Positions 33,906 to 44,464 of a DNA stretch of 64,000 bases are shown one piece after another. The stretch lies in contig AZLU01000011.1 in NCBI GenBank assembly GCA_002224055.1, forward strand, positions 18,501 through 82,500, written 5' to 3'. Each line of letters starts with the position of its first letter. Within the stretch, counting starts at the first letter, position 1. The notes below the pieces were generated by a model. That model was given only the letters and a program-made list of their open reading frames with translations, did not search any database and had not been told where the DNA came from. Source of the DNA: Pezizomycotina sp. ARF18. Taxonomy: Eukaryota; Ascomycota. Made by a program: the position numbers and the translations under genes.

Positions 33906-35286
33906 ATAATGCTAATGACTACGATGGCATACCATTTTATATATTATTTACCTGGAAAATATAGTCTCAGGTACGGAATCGCTAACGTGACATTTGATTT
34001 CCAGATAGGCAAAGAATGCGTTCTCGAGGCGGAAGCACGCGACGCAGGAGATGGATTGGGAGATGAGCGTATCTTGTGGACACTCTATAAGGTGAATAGG
34101 CTTTTCTGCGACTTCGCAAGGTCGAAGCTTTTCGGCCATCAACTTTTGCATGTGGAGCCCTGAATTCTGCATTCGGCCGCAGATATTTTGAGTCAGCGCC
34201 ACATTGCGAGATATATTACGTCTGTATGCCTGCGCCTCGACTTTCGGGACTGCTCGAGGGGATTGCGAGAATCGACGGGGTTTCGAAGCTCTTCGATCGG
34301 GACATTCGCACTATGAAAGGAACAGTTCCGATTCTAATGCCAATAAGCGAGGTATATTTCCGACCATTGAAAAACTTTTCCTCTTTGGAAAATCCATCAG
34401 ATTCCGAGGCTAATCGAGGTCGTGGTGGAAGCAGATATGACCGTCTCGGACTGGCTTTCTCTAGTTTCAATCAGCCTTACGAGAATTCTAACAGTCATCC
34501 AGCTGGGATTAAGCTGCTTGGAATTCGACATGGCGGCATCCGGCGATTTAGAAACGTGCTACGATATTCACAACATCGCCGTCGGGATCCTCTGTTCGTT
34601 GCGCTTCCCGCGGCTGAGATCCTTGAGGCTTAATACGGAAAGTGTGGGTATGGTTGCGCCGTTCCGGAACCACTCGATGCGACTTTGACCCTCCATCAAA
34701 ATCTTGCTAGTCTAGATACTTTCATCCTAGGACCCGGACTAGAAAACCCAGATCACGATGCAGAAGAACTCCGCTCATTTGAGATGTGGCTCGGAGGTTT
34801 AACCGGTTTGCGGAGGTTAGAACTGAACGCGCTCGAGACTAGAGGCTATCAGGATAAAGCTTCGTTCCTTGCCCTCCCACTCGAAGCCTGTAGCCAGCTC
34901 CAGCAATTGAAACTGAAGGATCTTTCGGTTGCGGATAAAATTTCGACGGTACTTCTGGCAATGAAAACACTACAGAATTTAACGCTTCATAACTGCGCCA
35001 TAGACCGAGAAGTTGATACCTGGCGTGATGTTCTTTTAGCGTGCCTTCCGCTGCAAACCCTCCGGCTAGCAGGGTTGTCTTATTATGTCATAAACTGGTT
35101 CCAAGGCTCGCGCTGCTCAAAATCAACTCTTTGCACGGATTACGAGGACGACAAAGAGACGTTTGGGAAGTAGGAGAAAGGTTGATATTAAGCGGGGTAA
35201 TAGACGAAGATTGTGCGAAGTTCTGGAGTTATGTGACGACGTCCATCCTTAGGACGCCGACGAGTCCCGATCTGACTTGTCAATAG
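33906..35286 (+). pseudogene. family B, copy B6
   Basis: A degraded first exon (YYLPGKYSL at about 33945) is followed by a putative very short intron ending 'tttccag' and then IGKECVLEAEARDAGD, RILWTLYKVNRLFCDFARSK and LFGHQLLHVEP. There the frame meets a TGA and continues ILHSAADILSQRHIARYITS and VCLRLDF. The middle (34422-34680) reads SLTRILTVIQLGLSCLEFDM and DIHNIAVGILCSLRFPRLRS. One base over it gives LTLHQNLASLDTFILGPGL, SFEMWLGGLTGLRRLELNAL (family Trp), LQQLKLKDLSVADKIS, DTWRDVLLACLPLQTLRL, YYVINWFQGSRCSKSTLCTD and YEDDKETFGK. After a last shift it ends ERLILSGVIDEDCAKFW. It has all family-B blocks in order, with about four breaks. Confidence 0.75.
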
Positions 35287-35451
35287 ATCTCTTACCATAG
35301 AAAGACCATGGAATACAACTCAAATTTAGAAACGTAACAATAAGATACGTACTAGGCCAGTAGTAAGATAAAGTAGAACACAGGAAACCAAGATATGATG
35401 GAGCTATCAAATGATGCTTAATATTATTAAGTTAATTCAGAGAGGCTCTTT

Positions 35452-35488
<37 letters not shown>

Positions 35489-35767
35489 TTGCTTTACTGT
35501 CTATTTTTTACGCCTTATTTTATTGTATTTCAATTTTTTTTTTCTGCTCCCAACAAGGAAAATCACTACTCATTTCATCCCGTATAGCCTCATGATCAGA
35601 ACTGACCATATTTTATGACTTCGTAAGGACCAAGAAGTTGACTTTTCAGGTAAATATAAACCTGTACAAACATGGAAAACTGTTATAATCACTTCAAATA
35701 TTTGCTAATTATTTATGCGATTCTAAGTGGAGACTCAATAGTTCACGAAGTACTTGAGCAGTCGCAA
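35287..35767. other. intergenic with a long T-run
   Basis: A 32-base T homopolymer occupies 35456-35487 and T-rich sequence continues to about 35550. No gene is seen. Such runs are also where read errors concentrate. Confidence 0.6.
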
Positions 35768-36202
35768 CGATATGTAATCAAAGACTATTCTCAAGGACGA
35801 TGGCGAACCTCCGCCGTTTAGTCTGACAGACTTCCTCGAGTTACAGAAGAAATTGGAACTTTGTGATGGAAAGGTTGTTCGGATACGTGAGTTGATTTTC
35901 CTTAGGGACCCTTCACGTTGGGTCGCGATGTATCAGCGCGAAATTTTGATCATGAAATCAATCAAGATCTGCTAACACTTAAAAGTCTTGCTCTTAGGGC
36001 GACCAGCGGTGAAAGTGGTGGTGGAAAAGACCCGAAGGCTGGTGAGGAGCTTAAAGGAGCCTCTCAGTTGCCGTTGTCCGTTGTATCTGGATTACAAGGC
36101 GAAGAACTGTACGTCTCAATGATTTATCATCCACCCGCCTCTCCCGTTGGGCCTCATTCTCGCGCCATTCCGCGCGCTCGAACATCCAATCTCATGAGGT
36201 AA
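35768..36202 (+). pseudogene. coding-like remnant, unrecognised
   Basis: One frame reads KTILKDDGEPPPFSLTDFLE, LQKKLELCDGKVVRIREL and RWVAMYQREILIMKSIKI before a TAA. A second frame from 35918 then runs 94 residues (HEINQ, a Gly/Lys-rich stretch, GLQGEELYVSMIYHPP). A CTAAC-type element near 35970 suggests an intron between them. No start codon or domain could be fixed. It may be the 5' part of the three-exon gene that begins 210 bases downstream. Confidence 0.3.
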
Positions 36203-36413
36203 CTTGCCTGACTTTTATCAATGTAGCTGTAACTGGCTCACGATCTCGAAGAACAATTTTCATAAATGCAACGGCGCGATGTTTCAGCAATTCCAGGAAA
36301 AGTTTAGGTTGAATGGGTAAAACAAACTCCTTTATTAGTATCCGTACTCATAAATACGGTCCCTGACGCTTTACCTACTAACTTTATCATCAACCAGTGC
36401 TGGCCTCAGGACG

Positions 36414-37642
36414 ATGCCCGAACATGGCAATGATATCCACCCCGAAGAATCCGATAGCACTCGTTCGGTCTCGAAAACTCATGTCGCATCTTCAAACATA
36501 GGCGCCAGCAAGGCCGTCCTCGGTCCCGTACGTCCAACTCAACCAGCTCCAAATTCCACTGGCCAATCCAGAACGAACCAAACCTCCGGGCAACCGCAAA
36601 TGGCAATCCAAACCTCTCAATGCACCCCCTTGTCGAAACGACCATGCAGATTACCCTCTGCTTCCGGCCGTTCATTTTTTTCTCTCTCAGAGGATCAAGA
36701 TATGGAAACCATCTGCAAAATCATCAAGCACATGTTCTCTGCTACCGTCCACCTCTCCACCCGCCACCACCGTACCAAAGAAGCGGCTGCTTCGTGTTTG
36801 CCCAGGCATTAAAGGCTTTTAACCTACCAGAGGGGTTCGTCGATCCGTGGAATTAGCATTCTTGTGTGATGACGGGGTAGCTATGCTGTCTATGTTTCTG
36901 AGGAGGATGTGGAAGCGAAGTGACCGTTCGTACCGATCATCGAGAAGGAGGATGAACTGGAAGTCGCGGTTGCGTGTGTGCTGGACCCGCTGAATTTCAT
37001 GGAGTGGGTTGAACATTCTGGAGATGGAGCAGGAGAAGATGATGATTGGCGTTAGTATTATTAAGGCGTATCAGAGGGCTCTGGAGTATGACACTACGTA
37101 AGATATTCCCTTTCTTTCTTACTCTCTTTTTTGGAGGTCAACTGGCCCCCTTTCACTATGGTTTGCCTTTGCTAATGCGAGGTGTGTTTATAATAGGAGG
37201 CGGGAGGAATATTTCGGACCGTCGGGGCCCGCGAATGTTTTAGCAACGCTGGACAGTAGACCCTTACAGCAAAACACTGCCAAAGAACCCGAAAATCAGG
37301 AAGGAATCGTCCCAAGGAGCTTTCACTACCCTGTATCGTACCAGACGAAGCAGCAAAACTTGAAGAGGAAATGTGATTCGGGCGACGACGGTAAGTTAAA
37401 TTCCCTGAAACGCGGATGTTATCATCATAGCATCCTTTACATTGTGTTCAAAAAACTGTGAGGCTAACGTGGAAATTGGCAGGGCCGGCGTAGAGGAGTT
37501 TTCAGATGGCGAGGTCGTCGAGAAGCCGACGGTACCTAAGCCTTCCAGCTTGAACAAGCGCTTGAAAACTGATATTCTCGTAGAGAAGAACGAAGATGTC
37601 AAACCTGTCCTGGCCAGGAAACTACGTTCGTCTAAAAAATAG
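36414..37642 (+). pseudogene. unrecognised three-exon gene, several frame breaks
   Basis: It starts MPEHGNDIHPEESDSTRSVS with a Pro/Thr/Gln-rich, probably disordered region. The folded-looking part is spread over frames: DQDMETICKIIKHMFSATVH, FAQALKAFNLPEGFVDP, AFLCDDGVAML, YVSEEDVEAK, PFVPIIEKEDELEVAVAC and VLDPLNFMEWVEHSGD, then SIIKAYQRALEYDTT. The introns are convincing: 37098-37196 (gctaat branch) and 37391-37482 (gctaac branch). Exon 3 has EEFSDGEVVEKPTVPKPSSL and a basic end (ARKLRSSKK). About 330 residues when joined; six or so single-base corrections plus one TGA. Disordered ends and a basic tail would suit a nuclear protein; that is a guess. Confidence 0.5.
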
Positions 37643-38669
37643 CTAAATATCTTTGAGTACTGCGGTGGCGAGGATTTTACGCATTCCAATATCAAGAGGG
37701 GCCGAAAGAAAGGATCACAAATAGTCCAGCTTCCCTTTATAACCTCGATCTTCCGTTGATATTGTTTGATGTTACATTAATTGAAGGCAAACTTTCGGAT
37801 TATAAATATATTGATTCTTTCCTTTCGTGACTTTTTCTTCTCTTTTATATTTCTTTTATTCTATTCATGTATTCTGTTTTCTCACTTAGTGATTACAACT
37901 GCAGCCTTCTATTACAAGTATCGATCAATGAAAGTGGATTATGACCCTCCTATGATCTTGTGAATGTTGAACTCATATTAGATCCTTGTAGAATATCGTA
38001 GTTGATCCTGAGCAAAGAGGTTCTTTCATGTTTGTATTAAACGACTTTCTCACAATACTTCTCGCAACTCCTGGAAGAATATAGATCTACTTTTTTTTTA
38101 ACATGGACTTGACACATGTAACTCTTCTAGAACGAGACTCACCGCTAGATTGGCCTAGTTTGGTGAAATTCTTAGCTGTCCATATCTGTTAAGCTTCCCA
38201 TTATGGGACTTCAAACATTTTCGACGGCCTTACGACTGAGGCGGACTCGATTTCTACCGACTAATTTTCATTCAATAGAATATAGTTTCTACAATCACCT
38301 TTCCAATGGGACGTAAACACTACAAAAGCCAGAATCAACAGAAAACGATTAGACATTAACTAGTATACTACGCTGCATGAACAGAAAAACTAAATATTAT
38401 AAATTGCGGACTAAACAGGTGAATGTGCTTAATTCCTCCCCATTCGCTCCTCTGCGCGTCAAGTTCGAACGAAGGCATCTCCCCGTGGCGGCCTTATCTC
38501 TGCCAATTGCTTCCAGGCCCTATCAATTCACCACGTAACCGTATTGGAATCTGGCGTAGAACCCCTAGGTGCATTCGCCGTCTCCGCCTCAGCGGGCGCG
38601 CGGCGAAGGACTTTAGCGTTAACGAGCGGTAGAACAGATATCGGCTGCGACATAACACAGGTTCTGATA
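37643..38669. other. 1.0 kb without a gene
   Basis: AT-rich, with a T-rich part at 37800-37890. No supported frame, repeat or RNA gene. Confidence 0.45.
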
Positions 38670-39107
38670 TCATTTCGCAGTACCCCACGTGGCTAATAGA
38701 TTTCCGGGGGGCTGAGTTCCGTTAACAGCGCTTGAATCGGTGTCGGTGTCATTTTGGTTGCCCCCCAAGCTGCCCTCCTGTTGAAAGTTCGGGCGCGGAT
38801 CTGTGATACACCTCTGTTCCGAACGTGATCGCCTCAAGGCTTGCATGCCCGCGTGGAACTCTTCTGGTGGATCGCGTATAGTTCCCCTGTGTTGAGCGAC
38901 GTTCTGGGCGATGTGTCGGCCAACCTGCTGGCTGACATGGTGCGCGAATCTCCTTCGGAATACCTTGACTGCCGATATCATTCGGGCCCGGTTTGTCGCA
39001 AAGTTCCACCACCCTGCTGCGTCGTTTGGGGCGGGAATGACTGGTACGGCTTGGACAAACGAGAATACAGCAGCGACGGTGAGAATAATTAAAACCGTCA
39101 TTTCCAA
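38670..39107 (-). CDS. small secreted protein, 145 residues
   Basis: An uninterrupted reading starting MEMTVLIILTVAAVFSFVQA, a textbook signal peptide with probable cleavage before VPVIPAPND. The mature part has WWNFATNRARMISAVKVFRR, RFAHHVSQQVGRHIAQNVAQ and an Asp/Thr/Asn-rich C-terminal region (GGNQNDTDTDSSAVNG). It has one Cys, so no disulfide framework; the basic helical middle resembles an amphipathic peptide. No intron is needed, and it is one of the few intact genes here. No family is recognised. A secreted effector-like or cell-surface role is possible but unproven. Confidence 0.6.
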   Translation of the reverse strand: MEMTVLIILTVAAVFSFVQAVPVIPAPNDAAGWWNFATNRARMISAVKVFRRRFAHHVSQQVGRHIAQNVAQHRGTIRDPPEEFHAGMQALRRSRSEQRCITDPRPNFQQEGSLGGNQNDTDTDSSAVNGTQPPGNLLATWGTAK

Positions 39108-40009
39108 TACATAGGACCTGATATGATATACGGAATAGTGTAGGAATGTTGATTGTAAGTATATACCTTCGAGTGAAGATGCAGTTGGTGAAAGAGAGTG
39201 TCGGGTTTCGACGATATGACTTCAACGGTGTTAGCTGTGTCCCTAAAAGAAAAAAAAAAAAAAAGAGTTCATAGTGATTCGCGAGACCTTGGGTTTAAAT
39301 AATATCAAGTGGGCTCATATCCTGAAAAACCTGTTATCTCTTCATATTCGTTCTTATCGAGTGTTGTAGCATGATACGGGATCAAAATACGGGAGTAACT
39401 TTTACGGAAAATAGTTCGAATCAAGAGGAGATTGGTCTTAGATGACAAGATCTTCAGATTAAAGAGAAAGACTGTTCCAATCTTGAGATCTACCACATGG
39501 CTTCTATGAACTAATGTTTTATCTTCCGAGCAGCACGAAAAACTCCGGGCCCGATTCCTTCTTTGTCCTTATAAAATTGTTTCATAAATTGACGTCTTTG
39601 AATCGATAAGATGCATACCCAACTGCCGATAGTATTTGGAACATACGAAGTGGCGCTATAACGGTTTTATAGCGATCCGCTCCAATTGAATTAATGAATT
39701 CAGCATAAACAATGAGATCCTATTATAGAGCATTCATTGCGGGAACACTACATAGTGCAACTTCATGGAGAGACAACTGGCCTCCGCTTTTTCGCGTAAA
39801 TTATTAACTATCTAAATCGTTTGCTAGCCTGCTGTTTCTAGGATTCTCACTATACAAATTTCTTTCCCTTGTACATGCGAAACTATCCAAAAGCCCGGAA
39901 TTGACCCAATTGTTAAGCATGTTTGAGCGTCCGAGCTTCGATTTGCGAACGTGGATGACCAAGTAGGAGCTTGGAAATGTTCGCTAGAGGTTTATTTTTC
40001 CAGCTTTCG
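39108..40009. other. intergenic upstream of the secreted protein
   Basis: It holds an A-run at 39248-39264. No gene is supported. Confidence 0.45.
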
Positions 40010-40077
40010 TTCAAAGAGAGTCAGCAGTTTAAATCATGAATGTTTCAAAGAGAGTCAGCAGTTTAAATCATGAATGT
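40010..40077. repeat. tandem duplication, 2 x 34 bp
   Basis: A 34-base unit starting TTCAAAGAGAGTCAGCAG occurs twice back to back without a mismatch. It lies about 220 bases before the start of the next secreted-protein gene. The perfect identity means it is recent (or a read/assembly artefact). Confidence 0.9.
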
Positions 40078-40299
40078 TATGGAAATATAACATATACATG
40101 CAGGAGAACAACTGCGCAAGCGTCTGCGGTAACGTCATAAGACTTTGCTACGCAGATCCCTCCAGCTTCCGGTACCCCTGAACCAGAGCCCGTACGCTCT
40201 GCGGACCGTAGAAGCAAACTATTCTATAAATATTACTGATGTCCCTGTTTCCATGACGCAAATCAACGTCTACAAATATCGCGGTTTACCGAAAAGAAA

Positions 40300-40585
40300 A
40301 TGAAGGCCTCTCAGATTTTTGTTCTCGTCGCCTCCCTCGTAACAGTCCAGGCCGCCCAGCGGCCACGTTAGGCACCACCAACGCTAACGATAACCTTCGA
40401 GGAGCTCTGGATACGATAAACCACAGTCAACCCGCGGCCCTCGAATTTTCGGCCCGGGTCGGATTCAGACTACCTCTTTCCAAGAGCCGAACATTGCAGT
40501 CCAGAGAGTTGCGAATGCGAATGAGGGAGTTCCCAATGCAGTCAACTTGCCCCGTACTCGACCACGGTTCTCTCCCCTGAAATGA
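40300..40585 (+). pseudogene. short secreted protein, frameshifted
   Basis: It opens with a signal peptide, MKASQIFVLVASLVTVQA, followed by AQRP. As written the frame stops five residues after the predicted cleavage site. One base over it reads ATLGTTNANDNLRGALDTIN and HSQPAALEF; after a further shift QTTSFQEPNIAVQRVANANE and GVPNAVNLPRTRPRFSPLK then TGA. The mature product would be about 75 residues, without Cys in this reading. The signal peptide is convincing; the continuation is less so. Two one-base losses explain the breaks. Confidence 0.45.
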
Positions 40586-41219
40586 GAATGCTCGTCCCGT
40601 CGTGAAGAAGAAGTAAATTCAAGACCTCTGGTATTAGTGCTGTACGTACACAAGAACAACATTGAAGCTGGTTTATCATCAGAAATCTTCTTGTCAGAAG
40701 AATATAATATTTCATGTACTGTTCGCCTGTATTTTCACGACGAATATAGATATATAAACAAGCGTTTGGTCATTTCTTTGTTAAAGGGGTTTTGGTTAGT
40801 TCGATAGAGATGTATTTCTTATATTTCGATTATCTTCTCATTCGCATCATTTCATGTAGTTAATGCATTCATTTAATACAGTAGGTGGCTATGAGTTGAT
40901 GATTGTTTTGCAAGTGCGATGCTCACCAGAAGCTATGTAGACATCGCAAGATATCAGCACTGCGATTCATAGTTGATCAAGAATCTTTAGATGTTAGAAT
41001 GACTTGATATCAAAATATTACCACGACCACCTAAAATGACTCTATGTGAAAATTTCCGAAACAAACAATGCAAAATTGAGATACACAACAATATCAATCT
41101 GATACCTACAAAACCCTAATTTCCTGATTAATTTGCCCCACTTGCTGGGAAATCTCGTGTGTCTCTTCATGACCCTTCGCGCATCCCTTTTTTCTTCATG
41201 AGTTTCCCACCTTAAGCTC
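40586..41219. other. intergenic, AT-rich
   Basis: 3' flanks of two converging genes. Nothing recognised. Confidence 0.5.
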
Positions 41220-42218
41220 TTAATCTTTGTAAAACACCAAAGTTCTAACCTCAATACTCTGCTGCCTTTCTCCCCCTCGGGTGTATCCGGGTCGAGGAAC
41301 GCTGTATGAGGTGTACACATTGCAATCCCCTCCTTTCCTCCCGGTAGTTCTTGTCCCCATGAATCAAAACATTTGATAAACATCGTCTCGTCGGGTCGCA
41401 TACCCTTGACGTAAAAGAACTTATGCCTGTCGTTAGCTTGAACGCCGTACGTCTCTCCCTTGGCAAAGTATCCTTCCGTGGAATGCTTATCCACCTTCAA
41501 CGGTAGGGCTTCTTTTCCGCGGTCGTCGTCACCGTGGTTGTGAACCCCGTTAGATTTAGCGGCGGGTGCAACTGTGGGGCGGGTGTATCCATGTGGGTAG
41601 AGCAGATCCACCGGCACGAAATCGGTCTTGCTTGTGCTGCGCCAGTCTACGACGGCGAGCGGGAAATCAACTGCAGGATACCCGATGGGCCGCCAGACAT
41701 TGATAATTTGATACCTAACTCCGCTCTTAAGTAGTTCTTCCGCTTCTTCTTCCGGTAAATGACGGCGAACTCTGTTCTCGGCAGCTTGTGGGTCTGGTCG
41801 ACATGTACGAGCTGCACCGGCTGTCGGGGACTATCTGGCCGCCGTCGGCGGATTGTGTGGTCGAATATGACAACTTTGGCGACGTTGTCCAGCTTATCTT
41901 TCAAAAGAGCCTCGATTTCGTCGTAGTACGGCCCGCGCACCTTCCGTCATCCGCATTGAAGAAGTCATCGGCTTCTAGTGTTGTCGGCCAACTATGAACT
42001 GAGAAGCCGACATTGTCGGTTGTGTATGAGGAGATATTCGGTCTAATGTCAGTTACGGTTCGGGGGTGCTCGGTCACTTCGTAGGAAACACCGCCACCGT
42101 CGACTTTGCTCCATGGCTTAGCGGAGACAGCCTTGGGGTTGTCGGCGCCGAAGGAAGCAGGGTCAATGTGCCGAAATATACCGGTGGTCGTTACCGTTTC
42201 AGTCGCTGCAGGCGCCAT
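41220..42218 (-). pseudogene. AsaB/CmcJ-type hydroxylase-desaturase family protein, frameshifted
   Basis: The motifs are those of the fungal GA4-desaturase/AsaB/CmcJ-like family of Fe(II)/2-oxoglutarate-type enzymes, which act in secondary metabolism. Order: MAPAATETVTTTGIF, an N-terminal VGFSVHSWPTTLEA, VVIFDHTIRRRRPDSP, VHVDQT (metal-site His-x-Asp), YQIINVWRPIGYPAVDFPLA, VVDWRSTSKTDFVPVDLLYP, GETYGVQANDRHKFFYVKGM, DETMFIKCFDSW, CTPHTAFLDPDTP (the conserved PHTAF His) and the typical QSIEVRTLVFYKD end. About 330 residues, matching the family. Four frame changes are needed (near 41945, 41795, 41715 and 41270), each one base. All expected metal and core motifs are kept. It has no biosynthetic partner next to it; the P450 and MFS lie more than 20 kb away. 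Confidence 0.85.
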
Positions 42219-42986
42219 TCTAAACACCAGTTTAGGTTACGTTGTACAAATGAGAATTGCTTAATGGAAAACTGCTGAAGAAATTCCAGAGAGCGTGATA
42301 GTACCAGTTAACACTTTCAATTATCGATAAATTACTGGAATCTGTGAGGTTCAATCGCCACATTTTTATACCGCGGATCGAATTTGTAATGATGCTCGGT
42401 TATCCCGGAACTCCTCCGCAAATTGACTTCGCGAATCTTGAAGTTTACGCTCCATCATCTGATTGCGTGCTCGCACCTGATGCTTCCGCTGACAAAAGAA
42501 GTCAAGTTTCGCGATACCTAGGATTATGACGACAGCCTGAGTGGAAGCAGACTCTGTTATGAAGCATTGAATCCTACTTGCGTCGATGGACGGTATTTCT
42601 CCGAGTCTAAGGTTAACTTGCTTCCTATGTTGCTATACGATCGACCTCGTGTAAAAGCCAGTAGGAGGACGAGGGTTACTAATTGGATATAGTTTTCGCA
42701 GTTTCTGCTTCGCAGTCTGACAAAGCAAAAACCGCAAAGTACCAATCTCTCTATCTCCTTCACAAATACTGCTTATCAACCCCGGCAACAATACTCCGCG
42801 CCGTCGGCGGAAGTGTGAATCCATCGCGTATTCTCATTCGTTATACTATACTCCTTTCCCAATCTCTCTCTCTTTCCTTTCCTTCATATTAGAAGGGCCT
42901 TGTTATCGATAAAGTTTAATTACAGCCTATTATTTGTTTTGTATGATCGCCAATACAGAACCAACGTTGAGTCATCGGCCATGGGT
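42219..42986. other. intergenic, no supported gene
   Basis: Short overlapping open frames on both strands have no recognisable features. It is the shared upstream region of the AsaB/CmcJ-type gene (minus) and copy B7 (plus). Confidence 0.4.
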
Positions 42987-43019
42987 GGGACGCGTGGACG
43001 CGTCCACACGTGTGTCCCC
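42987..43019. promoter_or_regulatory. imperfect palindrome with two ACGCGT boxes
   Basis: GGGACGCGTGGACGCGTCC followed by ACACGTGTGTCCC forms a near-palindrome of about 32 bases, containing two ACGCGT hexamers (42990-42995 and 42998-43003) and a CACGTG core. ACGCGT is the MluI cell-cycle box bound by Mbp1/Swi6-type factors in fungi. It sits 92 bases before the B7 start codon. Function is inferred from sequence and place only. Confidence 0.4.
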
Positions 43020-43110
43020 CCTCCTTCGACCACATTTCAAAGCTCTTGGCGAGAAGAGTTTCAAGAGTTCAACAAATGATATCCAAATTATAACCCAGTA
43101 AACTGCAAGA

Positions 43111-44464
43111 ATGACGATACCAGTGTTACCAAGGGAGGTTCTGATAGAGGTAAGCTAGTTTGAATCAAGAATAAATTATAGCCGTCCAACTTACGCGAAA
43201 TTCTCTATCGACTGTTAGATAACATCTCACTTCATAAAGACGAAAAAAGTCGGAGGAAAGGAAGCCTTCCACCATCGCGATGGGGACAGACCTTGCGTGC
43301 TTTGCATGGCACCTGTCGCTTTCTCCGCGACTTTACACGCCCTCATATCTTCGGAGAATTAATGCTATCCATGCAACCCGATCTCCTCCAGAAAGACGCG
43401 GATTTTCTAACAACAGGTCACGTAGCCCCGTACGTTGAAGTCTGAGCTTCATCATATCTCATGAATCCAGGCGATTATCAGCGGAGTTGACAGGCGAACG
43501 AGACCTGGGGCTTTCCAAAGTTCAATGGAAGTGGAGGTATAAATTGCCCAAAAATTTCATCATTCCAAGTCAAACTGATGGCTCACGTTATCGCAGGGAA
43601 TTGCTCCACGACTGGCATATTGTCGAAATTGCGATACAACTCACGCGTATATTTAGTGTCTGTGCGCCCCGCTTGCGTACATTGGAAATCGTCAACGCGA
43701 CGAATTTCGTAGACTTCGATTCTTCTATTCGTCTATATATATGTGCAATTTCTTTAAGAGCATCCTCCGTATGCTTTCAACATTCCGGCTCCCGCGTCTA
43801 GATGAATTGTATCTCTCCACTCCGGATATCGGAGATGTCGGTGCCTTCTGCGATCCATCAGAATACGACCGTATGGAGGGAAGCTGTTGAAGGAGAATAT
43901 GAATCGTTTGCGAAAAGTCGTCTTCAGCTCGACTGCGTACTCGGTAGGGGGACGCTGTGTGTTCTTCCCACTCATCAATACAGTAATTTTCTCGGCTTTC
44001 AGCACTGGGTCACGACTTTACCGCTCCTTGAAGAACTAGAGTTGGAAGACATCGGGCGGCGTGAGAGAAGTACCTTCGTAACATCTTGGGGCTGTGCGCT
44101 TCCACTCAGGCCACTGCGCGGCCTTGGTAAGCTACGGAGCCTGTCGCTGACGGAAACAGAGGTCGCCGACAGCCTTTCAGTGCTGTTACAGGACCTTAAA
44201 TCGTTGAAAAAGCTCAAACTCGTTACGTGCGCCATTCTCTATTCACGCGATGACTCGTGGGGAGAGGTATTCGACGCCTGCGCGAATTTGCCACTAGATA
44301 ACGTGGAGATGTCACGTCTTATGTATGTTAACAACAAAAAGCTGAAGAAGGACTTGCGTAATGGGAAAGATATATGCCGATCAGATCGCACGGCTTTTAA
44401 TAATATGCTCGAGAGCTTCAGAGAAAAATGCGTAAAGTGGACTGGGATTGATCAAGGGGAATGA
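43111..44464 (+). pseudogene. family B, copy B7, nearly complete, frameshifted
   Basis: Exon 1 (43111-43149, 13 codons) reads MTIPVLPREVLIE, the F-box start. The phase-0 intron is 43150-43218. Exon 2 starts ITSHFIKTKK and, after a one-base shift, LRALHGTCRFLRDFTRPHIF, LQKDADFLTTGHVAPYV and SLSFIISHESRRLSAEL. Then come LLHDWHIVEIAIQLTRIFSV, CAPRLRTLEIV, SILRMLSTFRLPRLDELYL, and a clean 200-residue C-terminal run: FQHWVTTLPLLEELELEDIG (family Trp), KLRSLSLTETEVADSLSVLL, DSWGEVFDACANLPLDNVEM and the signature ICRSDRTAFNNMLESFREK, ending TGA at 44464. Exon-1 length and intron place equal copy B4. About 430 residues; four breaks. Confidence 0.8.
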
